Of a stretch of DNA of 5,095 nucleotides, positions 1 to 5,095 are shown piece after piece. Within the stretch, counting starts at the first letter, position 1. Each line of letters begins with the position of its first letter. A model generated the notes under the pieces. It searched no databases and was not told where the DNA came from. It was given only the letters and a program-made list of their open reading frames with translations. The stretch is from JACMLD01 sp040004415. GTDB taxonomy: Bacteria > Bacteroidota > Bacteroidia > Chitinophagales > Chitinophagaceae. The stretch spans positions 1 through 5,095 of the forward strand of contig JBDUAY010000422.1 in the NCBI GenBank assembly GCA_040004415.1, written 5' to 3'. The position numbers and the translations under genes are program-made.

Positions 1-320
1 TTACGGTATTGCTCAGGTGCAAATCCATCAAACAATGAATCGTATGCGGGGTGTACGGCAACCAGTTGTCCCTGCAAATGGGTCGACAATTCGGTGATCT
101 CTAACCCGGCGCCTTGTACAATTCCTTTTATTTCATCCGCGTACGTTTTACTTTCTGCAGCCTTTTGAAGATCAATACAGCGGCCATCCCAGCTGGGTAT
201 TTGCACGCCCACAAAGCCAATACTTTTTGCCCATTCGCAAATTGATTTTAATGAGTTGAACGGCGCCGCATCACCCATAAATTGCGCAAGAAATATTCCG
301 GGTCCTTTTAATGTTGTCAT
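1..320 (-). CDS. Sugar phosphate isomerase/epimerase, TIM-barrel (N-terminal part, cut by window edge)
   Basis: This minus-strand gene starts with ATG at 318-320 and runs off the window at base 1, leaving 106 complete codons. The protein begins MTTLKGPGIFLAQFMGD. Residues 8-15 (GIFLAQFM) look like the first barrel strand, and residues 35-45 (GFVGVQIPSWD) look like the second strand with its loop. Residues 73-81 (LEITELSTH) look like the third strand and end in a His that could line the active site. This pattern fits the AP-endonuclease-2-like sugar isomerase/epimerase fold (xylose-isomerase-like TIM barrel), whose members use a divalent metal to isomerise or epimerise sugars. There is no signal peptide, so it should be cytoplasmic. 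The metal-binding Glu/Asp/His residues normally lie further on and are outside the window. No Shine-Dalgarno sequence precedes the ATG. Members of this group often sit beside Gfo/Idh oxidoreductases; here the DUF6090 gene lies between them. The exact substrate is unknown. Confidence 0.85.
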   Translation of the reverse strand, partial: MTTLKGPGIFLAQFMGDAAPFNSLKSICEWAKSIGFVGVQIPSWDGRCIDLQKAAESKTYADEIKGIVQGAGLEITELSTHLQGQLVAVHPAYDSLFDGFAPEQYR

Positions 321-501
321 ATGTTAAGCAAGTATTATGGTATTGAGATTGTGAATGGATGATTTCGTTTTTGAAAAATAAATTTAGTAATTATTATATT
401 TTTTATGGGCCACGCTTTGGTTAACTACTAAACATCGTTGCGTCTCACGCTTGTACAGTATATCTTTATTGAGCAATTGAACTAAGATTCTTCTAACCTT
501 A

Positions 502-529
502 CCCCCGTCCTTCTCCCAAAGAGAGGGGG
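502..529. repeat. Imperfect inverted repeat with C5/G5 arms, probable dispersed repeat remnant
   Basis: On the plus strand CCCCC (502-506) faces GGGGG (525-529), and TCTC (512-515) faces GAGA (521-524) across the 5-base loop CCCAA-type segment 516-520. A 5-base bulge (507-511) lies on the left arm. On the minus strand it reads CCCCCTCTC...GAGAAGGACGGGGG followed by TAAGGTT. This resembles, from memory, the CCCTCTCC/GGAGAGGG-type extragenic sequences scattered through many Bacteroidota genomes. That resemblance has not been tested here. It lacks a T-run, so it is a poor intrinsic terminator. Confidence 0.5.
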
Positions 530-675
530 TCTGATCATCACTCATAATTGAACCCAAAAAATGCTGTTTTATCAACCTGGTAATGACTCAATTTTTTCTC
601 TTTTTAACGCGGGCCAATGATTGCCTCCCATCTATTCCCAAGAAAGAACTATAGCTAATATTTCAGCAACGCTGC

Positions 676-690
676 ATAAAAGCCCCGCTT
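676..690 (-). terminator. Weak hairpin with T-run after the DUF6090 gene
   Basis: Reading leftward just past the stop codon at 696-698, AAGC (690-687), loop GGG, GCTT (683-680) is followed by further T residues, giving the run TTTT at 681-678. The stem has only four base pairs, so it is a marginal intrinsic terminator; its position 6 to 18 bases after the stop is what supports it. Confidence 0.25.
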
Positions 691-695
691 GCTTC

Positions 696-1424
696 TTACT
701 GCCCGCTTCCAATCTGGTTTAAAATTTCATTACTCTTATTAATTCCACTGGTATACGCTTTAATACAATTATCTGCAGACGTGCCCAGTTGATTCAGCCA
801 TAGCTGCATTTTTGATGTGTGTAATATTTCCGCAACATTTGTAAACTGCCCGGTTGAATCCATTTTCAATACATCGGCGATATATGGATCAATGTGATCT
901 GTCGTAAGCGAATTAAAAGCCTGGTTAGTTCTGAAAATATTAGGAAAAGTTTTTTGATACAGGTCTATAATATTGATGAGCACCTTTTTATCTTCAATAA
1001 TATCCAGTTTACCACTGCCTTTCAACGCTTCAAACCGGCTGATGCGTGGATTGATTTGCGCGGCCGTAAAAAATATCCATTGATAAGATGCAACACTATC
1101 TTTGTTTGGAACCATTCCCCTGGCCATCTTCGCAAAATAACCAGCGTGTTGCAGTAACTGCTGAAATGTGGCCCTGTCGTTCATCATCTCCAAAACATCG
1201 GCTTTTACATCTTCTTTTAATCCGGCGAAAAATTCCTGTTCTGCTTTCTGATCCTTTCTATCTTCCGCCCAACCATGAAACCATATTGAAACACTCACCG
1301 CAAATACAATAATCAGCACCTCAAGCAAAACGTCTTTCAGTTTATGAAACCATTTTTTGTTGGGGTCTGTCATGGTTGTATAAACGGCTTTAGTATGTTT
1401 TTTTATAATTTCATCTTCGGCCAT
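696..1424 (-). CDS. DUF6090-type single-pass membrane protein, function unknown
   Basis: The product is 242 residues and starts with ATG at 1422-1424. After a charged N-terminus there is one strong membrane segment at about residues 32-50 (VLLEVLIIVFAVSVSIWFH). It is followed at once by a charged, probably helical stretch (residues 51-85, WAEDRKDQKAEQEFFAGLK...). This order, a short cytoplasmic tail, one helix ending in W and then E/D-R-K, is the hallmark of DUF6090-type proteins of Bacteroidota. The motif RFEALKGSGKLDII at residues 130-143 also matches the family's typical (Y/F)EALK-SGKL segment. The C-terminal 190 residues probably lie on the periplasmic side. The role of the family is not known to me. 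Met18 is a possible later start, but Met1 keeps a normal tail length. The start codon directly follows a tract of 7-bp repeats, with no Shine-Dalgarno sequence. Its place among sugar-metabolism genes is unexplained. Confidence 0.85.
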   Translation of the reverse strand: MAEDEIIKKHTKAVYTTMTDPNKKWFHKLKDVLLEVLIIVFAVSVSIWFHGWAEDRKDQKAEQEFFAGLKEDVKADVLEMMNDRATFQQLLQHAGYFAKMARGMVPNKDSVASYQWIFFTAAQINPRISRFEALKGSGKLDIIEDKKVLINIIDLYQKTFPNIFRTNQAFNSLTTDHIDPYIADVLKMDSTGQFTNVAEILHTSKMQLWLNQLGTSADNCIKAYTSGINKSNEILNQIGSGQ

Positions 1425-1452
1425 GTTCAGTACTCAGTATATAGTATTCAGT
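1425..1452 (-). repeat. Four 7-bp tandem repeats (ACTGAAT type) ending at the DUF6090 start codon
   Basis: Reading leftward, the units are ACTGAAT (1452-1446), ACTATAT (1445-1439), ACTGAGT (1438-1432) and ACTGAAC (1431-1425), and the ATG begins at the next base, 1424. A further degenerate unit in the same register, AGTGAAT, lies at 1466-1460. The tract takes the place where a ribosome-binding site would be, so its length or folding could affect translation. Confidence 0.7.
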
Positions 1453-1471
1453 TCGTTGAATTCACTTGTAC

Positions 1472-1493
1472 GTTATCCTAAAATATAGGTAAC
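1472..1493. repeat. Inverted repeat overlapping the possible DUF6090 promoter
   Basis: GTTATCCTA (1472-1480) is the reverse complement of TAGGTAAC (1486-1493) apart from one extra T, with AAATA as the loop. It overlaps the proposed -7 element on the minus strand. It could be an operator or an mRNA hairpin at the 5' end of the leader. No regulator is identified. Confidence 0.4.
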
Positions 1494-1512
1494 CAACATG
1501 TTTCGTTACAAA
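1480..1512 (-). promoter_or_regulatory. Possible Bacteroidota-type promoter for the DUF6090 gene
   Basis: On the minus strand TTTG (1512-1509) is followed after 21 bases by TATATTTT (1487-1480), which matches TAnnTTTG at five of the six fixed positions. Transcription would start near 1474 and give a leader of about 50 bases containing the 7-bp repeats. The spacer is at the long end of the usual range and the final G is missing, so this is only a candidate. Confidence 0.3.
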
Positions 1513-1528
1513 CGCCCTGCTTGGCGTT
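1511..1528. repeat. Perfect 6-bp hairpin between the Gfo/Idh and DUF6090 genes
   Basis: AACGCC (1511-1516) and GGCGTT (1523-1528) are exact inverted copies around the loop CTGCTT. It lies about 100 bases after the Gfo/Idh stop on the minus strand and just upstream of the proposed DUF6090 promoter. No T-run follows on the minus strand, so an intrinsic terminator is doubtful. The rest of the 204-bp gap (1425-1628) holds no other gene I can support. Confidence 0.4.
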
Positions 1529-1628
1529 CCTGCTTCTGCAATAAAACAATACAATAAATGCCATCCGCATAAAACCTCACTTGCCATTAACTACTTGCTG
1601 CTCACGATTCTCGCCTGACGCCGCACGA

Positions 1629-2795
1629 TTAAACCTTGTATTCCCACCACTTCTTATCGCTCTGCGCTGATGCCACAACGTTATCTATAAATGCCATACC
1701 ACGGATACCATCATCCACACCCGGGAAATCCAGCATTTCTTTTGACGGCGTTTTGCCGTCAATGCGGGCAGACAGGGTTAATGCAAAGTTGCGGTAAATA
1801 TTTCCGAATGCTTCCAGGTAACCTTCAGGGTGCCCCCCCGGTGTACGCGCATTATGTGTTGCATAAGTGCTTAAGCGATCGCCATAATTGCCACCGGCCC
1901 TTAATATTTGCCAGGGTTGATCAAGCCATTTTACAATTAACGTGTTGGGTTCGTGTTGTGCCCATTCAAGCCCGCCCTTCTCGCCGTAGATTCTAATTTT
2001 TAATGCATTCTCTTCCCCGGCCGCTACCTGCGATGCCATTAAAACACCGGCTGCACCATTATCAAATTTCAATAACACATTGCCATCATCATCCAATGCA
2101 CGGCCTTCAACCATAATATTAAGATCAGCACAAAGCTGCGTAATTTTTAAACCGGTAATATATTCAGCAAGATGCGCGGCATGCGTTCCTATATCACCCA
2201 TGCAACCACTCTTGCCACTTTTTTTAGGGTCCGTTCTCCAGGCTGCCTGCGCATTTCCTTCACGCTCACTTAATTTACTTAACCAGCCCTGCGGATATTC
2301 AACCCAAACTTTTCTTATTTTTCCCAGCGCGCCATCTTTCACCATTTGTTTCGCCTGTTTAACCATGGGGTAACCCGAGTAAGTATGTGTTAAACAAAGA
2401 ATCAACCCCGTTTCATCTACTTTTTTCTTGAGTTGTTTTGCTTCATCAGACGTAAATGCAATGGGCTTTTCAATAACAACATGAAAACCATTCTCCAGTG
2501 CCATCATAGCAGGTGCAAAATGCGCAAAGTTGGGTGTAACAATGGTTACAAAATCAATGCGTTTGTCTGCCGGCAGCGCAGCTTCTTTATTTATCATCTC
2601 ATCATACGTGAGATATGTTCTGTCTTCCGGCAGAAATAACATCTTGCCCGATTCTTTGGCAATTTCCGGGTTAATACTTAATGCCCCACTGGCTAATTCT
2701 ATCAGTCCGTCCATATTGGCCGCAATACGGTGAATGGCGCCGATGAATGCATCTTTGCCACCGCCTACCATGCCCATTCTTAGCTTTCTGTTCAT
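1629..2795 (-). CDS. Gfo/Idh/MocA-family NAD(P)-dependent sugar oxidoreductase
   Basis: The product is 388 residues, a usual length for the family, with ATG at 2793-2795 and a TAA stop at 1629-1631. Residues 6-16 (RMGMVGGGKDA) form the glycine-rich dinucleotide-binding turn of a Rossmann fold. Residues 81-90 (DFVTIVTPNF) are the strand and loop reaching the cofactor. Residues 109-111 (EKP) hold the family's catalytic Lys110. Residues 200-208 (GDIGTHAAH) hold Asp201 and His205, at the positions of the catalytic Asp/His of the family. The C-terminal half is the alpha/beta sheet domain. The family oxidises or reduces a ring or chain hydroxyl of sugars and inositols. There is no signal peptide, so it should be cytoplasmic. 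Its likely partners are the isomerase at 1-320 and the divergent carrier and isomerase on the other strand. No Shine-Dalgarno sequence precedes the start; Met7 would cut into the first strand, so Met1 is preferred. The substrate cannot be named from the sequence. Confidence 0.95.
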   Translation of the reverse strand: MNRKLRMGMVGGGKDAFIGAIHRIAANMDGLIELASGALSINPEIAKESGKMLFLPEDRTYLTYDEMINKEAALPADKRIDFVTIVTPNFAHFAPAMMALENGFHVVIEKPIAFTSDEAKQLKKKVDETGLILCLTHTYSGYPMVKQAKQMVKDGALGKIRKVWVEYPQGWLSKLSEREGNAQAAWRTDPKKSGKSGCMGDIGTHAAHLAEYITGLKITQLCADLNIMVEGRALDDDGNVLLKFDNGAAGVLMASQVAAGEENALKIRIYGEKGGLEWAQHEPNTLIVKWLDQPWQILRAGGNYGDRLSTYATHNARTPGGHPEGYLEAFGNIYRNFALTLSARIDGKTPSKEMLDFPGVDDGIRGMAFIDNVVASAQSDKKWWEYKV

Positions 2796-3040
2796 GTGTA
2801 ATGAGTAATTAAAAATTTCTGAATATGGTTAGCAATCATTGTGAAGAATGAATGTAACAGGAAAAGTAAGAAAGTCTTTTCAAAAAAAGTATGATAAAAA
2901 TAAATTGTAAGGTGGTATTTATAAAAAATAAAAATTACATTTAGCTCCGCGTTTTGCATCACTTAATGTTCTCTCTTTTGCTGAGGCCATGGTGAGGTGA
3001 AATTTTTGACTGCTTTTTACCACCTAACTTTTAAAACGAT
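2796..3040. promoter_or_regulatory. Divergent control region between the Gfo/Idh and MFS genes
   Basis: This 245-bp stretch separates two outward-facing gene sets and must carry the promoter of each unless they are read from elsewhere. Bases 2870-2940 are extremely AT-rich. AGGTGGTA (2910-2917) recurs as its exact inverted copy TACCACCT (3018-3025), and GGTGA is directly repeated at 2991-3000. Either could be a regulator site, but short matches of this size are also expected by chance in a region this long. I find no convincing promoter pair for the leftward gene. No open frame here looks real. Confidence 0.6.
3006..3032 (+). promoter_or_regulatory. Possible promoter close to the MFS start codon
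   Basis: TTGAC (3006-3010) precedes TAACTTTT (3025-3032), which fits TAnnTTTG at five of six fixed positions. The spacer from TTG is 16 bases, slightly short. Transcription would then begin within a few bases of the ATG at 3041, giving an almost leaderless mRNA. The -7 element also overlaps the TACCACCT repeat arm. Weak evidence. Confidence 0.22.
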
Positions 3041-4270
3041 ATGCTACCAAACATTCAAAGAGATAAACTCTTTCTAGCCAGCTGTACTTCATTGCTTGTA
3101 ACATCGCTTTCTTTCGGCATAAGAGCCGGGCTCTTAACTACCTGGAAAGATGAATTTGCACTCACACAAGAACAAATCGGAATCATTACCAGTACCGCTT
3201 TTTGGGGTTTTCCGTTAGCCATTGTAATTGGTGGTTTGATTGTTGATTTGATTGGGATGAAAAAATTACTGGTAGGTGCTTTTATATTTCACATCGTGGG
3301 TATCGCACTAACGATTACGGCACATGGTTTCTGGCCTTTATTTATCTCTACATTGTTAATAGGTATGGGTAACGGCACCGTGGAAGCGGCTTGTAACCCG
3401 CTGGTAGCAAGTCTGTATACTACCAATAAAACAACCAAGCTCAATCACTTTCATCTTTGGTTTCCCGGTGGCATCGTTATCGGAACATTGATTGTTCATT
3501 TCTTCGGACAAACCGCACTGGGCAGTGATCATGCTACCAGCATTATTACTAACTGGCGTTTTTTGGTAGGACTTATGCTGATACCAACAGTAGTGTACGG
3601 CTTCCTGTTTTTAAAACTCATGTTTCCGGTTACCGAAAGAGTTTCCAGCGGTGTTTCTTCTTCGCAGATGTACAAATCATTACTGAAGCCATTGTTTTTG
3701 TTGATGATAATTTTAATGTTGGGCACTGCTATTACTGAATTATTTACCGGCCAGTGGATCGATGTATTACTTAAAAATGTAACTGACAATGCCCTGTTGT
3801 TGTTGACAATTGAAACTGGTATCATGGTGATCGGGCGTGCCTTTGCAGGCCCAATAGTTCACCGGCTTTCGCCAGCTGGTGTATTATTAACTTCGGCCAT
3901 TCTTGCAGCTTTAGGTTTATACTTATTAGGTCATACAACAGGCAACACACTTTTTCTGGGTGCCATTGTATTTGGTATGGGCGTTTGTTATTTCTGGCCA
4001 ACAATGCTGGGTTTTGTGTCAGAGAATCTGCCAGAAACCGGTGCAGTAGGACTTAATTTTATGGGTGGGGCGGGCATGTTTGCAGTATCGCTTTACCTAA
4101 TATTTATGGGTGGCTATTACGACAGATTGCAACAAAGCAAAACACCTGCAGAAGCAGGACAAGCCATCATCAATGTTACATTCATTATCCCGCTTGTTCT
4201 TATAATAGCATTTGCAGGATTGTTTCTGTACAAGAAATCACAAAAGAAATCAATTATACAAGTGGCGTAG
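3041..4270 (+). CDS. MFS transporter, FucP-like sugar:proton symporter type
   Basis: The product is 409 residues with about 12 membrane helices, roughly at 10-30, 47-68, 74-94, 97-117, 140-160, 172-194, 215-236, 249-270, 277-297, 302-322, 334-356 and 378-398. A charged loop near 198-215 separates the two six-helix halves. Residues 64-75 (GGLIVDLIGMKK) match the MFS motif A between helices 2 and 3. Residues 108-120 (GMGNGTVEAACNP) resemble the G-x-G-x-x-E-x-A-x-NP segment of the fucose/glucose/galactose:proton symporters; Glu115 would fall at the proton-coupling Glu of E. coli FucP, judged from memory. It should import a sugar or sugar derivative across the inner membrane. It is the first gene of the rightward set, and the isomerase-like gene follows after 40 bp with no visible terminator, so the two are probably co-transcribed. 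No Shine-Dalgarno sequence is seen; the ATG gives a short tail before helix 1. Transporter status is secure, substrate is not. Confidence 0.93.
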   Translation: MLPNIQRDKLFLASCTSLLVTSLSFGIRAGLLTTWKDEFALTQEQIGIITSTAFWGFPLAIVIGGLIVDLIGMKKLLVGAFIFHIVGIALTITAHGFWPLFISTLLIGMGNGTVEAACNPLVASLYTTNKTTKLNHFHLWFPGGIVIGTLIVHFFGQTALGSDHATSIITNWRFLVGLMLIPTVVYGFLFLKLMFPVTERVSSGVSSSQMYKSLLKPLFLLMIILMLGTAITELFTGQWIDVLLKNVTDNALLLLTIETGIMVIGRAFAGPIVHRLSPAGVLLTSAILAALGLYLLGHTTGNTLFLGAIVFGMGVCYFWPTMLGFVSENLPETGAVGLNFMGGAGMFAVSLYLIFMGGYYDRLQQSKTPAEAGQAIINVTFIIPLVLIIAFAGLFLYKKSQKKSIIQVA

Positions 4271-4310
4271 ATTTTTAACGCCAATTCTGTTAATTACAAA
4301 ACGAATTACT

Positions 4311-5095
4311 ATGCCAGCCAAACATACCCGACGCGCTGCACTGAAAAGCCTGCTTGCAGGAACAGCAGCCATTACCACATCATCTTCTGTATTAGAATCA
4401 TGTCATTCATCTTCAGCAAACATGAAAGATTATAAATTTAAAGGCAATATCAACCATTCCGTTTGCCGCTGGTGCTTCGATAAATTTACCGTTGAAGAAC
4501 TCTGCCAGGAAGTTAAAAAAATTGGCTTCAGCGCGATTGATTTGGTTGGTCCAAAAGACTGGCCTACCCTGCAGAAATATGGCATCTACTCTTCCATGTG
4601 TAATGGTGCAGAAATTAATTTAACACAGGGCTGGAATAATAAAACCTATCACGCACAGTTGATAAAAAATTATACAGATATGATACCGCTGGTGGCCAAA
4701 GCCGGCTATAAAGATCTTATCTGCTTTAGCGGCAACCGCGATGGTATGGATGATGAAACCGGGTGGAAAAATTGCGTTGAAGGATTGAAACAAGTGCTTT
4801 CACTGGCTGAAAAAAGTGGGGTTACGCTCCAGATGGAATTGCTCAATAGCAAAATAGATCACAAAGATCAAATGTGCAGCCACTCTCCCTGGGGAGTAGA
4901 ACTGTGCAAACGCCTCGGCACAGAAAATTTTAAATTATTATATGATATCTATCACATGCAAATAGATGAAGGCGACGTCATACGTACTATCCAGGATAAT
5001 CATCAATATTTTGGACATTACCATACGGCGGGCGTTCCGGGCAGGCATGAAATAGATGAAACGCAGGAACTATATTATCCTGCCATTATGAAAGC
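4311..5095 (+). CDS. Tat-exported hydroxypyruvate-isomerase-like TIM-barrel protein (C-terminus cut by window edge)
   Basis: The frame is open from ATG at 4311 to the window end, 261 full codons. The N-terminus has the twin arginines Arg7-Arg8 (HTRRAALKSLLAG) before a mildly hydrophobic stretch, a Tat export signal. Leu28-Glu-Ser-Cys31 could be a lipobox, though Glu at that place is unusual, so a periplasmic lipoprotein is possible. The mature part is a xylose-isomerase-like barrel related to hydroxypyruvate isomerase. Visible matches are QMELLNS (174-180, Glu176), YDIYH (211-215, Asp212) and HYHTAGVPGRHE (236-247, His238); Glu176, Asp212 and His238 are likely metal ligands, and a fourth, C-terminal Glu would lie outside the window. 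Nine cysteines are present, including Cys52-x-x-Cys55. Met38 (4422) would give a form without the signal, but the twin-arginine leader favours 4311. It follows the MFS gene after 40 bp. The true substrate may be a keto-sugar rather than hydroxypyruvate. Confidence 0.88.
   Translation, partial: MPAKHTRRAALKSLLAGTAAITTSSSVLESCHSSSANMKDYKFKGNINHSVCRWCFDKFTVEELCQEVKKIGFSAIDLVGPKDWPTLQKYGIYSSMCNGAEINLTQGWNNKTYHAQLIKNYTDMIPLVAKAGYKDLICFSGNRDGMDDETGWKNCVEGLKQVLSLAEKSGVTLQMELLNSKIDHKDQMCSHSPWGVELCKRLGTENFKLLYDIYHMQIDEGDVIRTIQDNHQYFGHYHTAGVPGRHEIDETQELYYPAIMK

Larger units (their letters stand above)
321..695. other. 375-bp intergenic region between the DUF6090 gene and the isomerase gene
   Basis: This gap lies downstream of the DUF6090 stop and upstream of the isomerase start, both on the minus strand. 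It should therefore hold the end of one transcript and the promoter of the next. Bases 361-412 are very AT-rich, as expected near a promoter. I find no good match to the Bacteroidota pair TTTG / TAnnTTTG reading leftward; the nearest is TAAATTTA in that stretch, without a -33 partner. A G/C-run inverted repeat sits at 502-529 and a weak hairpin at 680-690. A 63-codon open frame crosses the repeat but has no start signal or recognisable protein and is not called. Confidence 0.6.

Noticed and set aside
502..529. The C5/G5 inverted repeat as an intrinsic terminator of the DUF6090 transcript
   Set aside because: No T-run follows on the minus strand, the stem is interrupted by a 5-base bulge, and it lies about 170 bases past the stop codon.
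384..575. 63-codon open frame on the minus strand in the left intergenic region
   Set aside because: It runs across the G/C-run inverted repeat, shows no recognisable domain, and lacks a start signal; its sequence looks like translated non-coding repeat.
321..695. CRISPR array, tRNA or riboswitch in the long gaps
   Set aside because: No regularly spaced direct repeats, no cloverleaf pattern with a CCA-like end, and no recognisable riboswitch core were found in this gap or in 1425-1628 and 2796-3040.
894..1312. Two overlapping plus-strand open frames opposite the DUF6090 gene
   Set aside because: They are antisense to a protein with clear family features, and their products show no domain or membrane pattern of their own.
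1472..1568. A 30-codon minus-strand frame (MRMAFIVLFYC...) between the Gfo/Idh and DUF6090 genes
   Set aside because: It overlaps the hairpin and the possible promoter, has no ribosome-binding signal, and the first hydrophobic residues are too few to argue for a real membrane peptide.
1691..2733. Several plus-strand open frames opposite the Gfo/Idh gene
   Set aside because: The minus-strand frame carries all the family motifs; the antisense frames give proline- and cysteine-rich products without any known motif.
3529..4004. Minus-strand open frames opposite the MFS gene
   Set aside because: They lie inside a well-supported 12-helix transporter gene and encode nothing recognisable.

Overview
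The window looks like the chromosome of a member of Bacteroidota, most likely a Chitinophagaceae-type soil or gut relative. The basis is indirect: the gene families (a DUF6090-type membrane protein, a Tat-exported hydroxypyruvate-isomerase-like TIM barrel, a Gfo/Idh oxidoreductase and a FucP-like MFS carrier), the AT-rich intergenic DNA, and the absence of Shine-Dalgarno sequences in front of every visible start. No 16S or other marker gene is present, so the family-level placement is inference.

Layout. Two gene sets diverge from a 245-bp AT-rich control region (2796-3040). Leftward (minus strand) run a Gfo/Idh/MocA oxidoreductase (1629-2795), a one-pass membrane protein of DUF6090 type (696-1424), and the N-terminal 106 codons of a sugar phosphate isomerase/epimerase that leaves the window at base 1. 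Rightward (plus strand) run a 12-helix MFS sugar-type transporter (3041-4270) and, 40 bp later, the first 261 codons of a Tat-exported hydroxypyruvate-isomerase-like protein (4311 to the window end). Both edge genes are cut by the window.

How they may work together. A proton-coupled sugar carrier, an NAD(P)-dependent sugar dehydrogenase and two metal-dependent TIM-barrel isomerases are the usual parts of Bacteroidota loci that take up and rearrange oxidised sugars, keto-sugars or inositols. The substrate cannot be read from the sequence. The isomerase-like protein on the right carries an export signal, so some chemistry may happen in the periplasm before uptake.

The DUF6090 gene is the odd member. 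It has no evident metabolic role, has long non-coding flanks on both sides (375 bp and 204 bp), and these flanks hold the most unusual DNA of the window: a G/C-run imperfect inverted repeat, a tract of 7-bp repeats that ends exactly at the start codon, and two inverted repeats beside a possible promoter. I see no CRISPR array, tRNA, rRNA, transposase or clear attachment site, and nothing that I can defend as an entirely new biological system.
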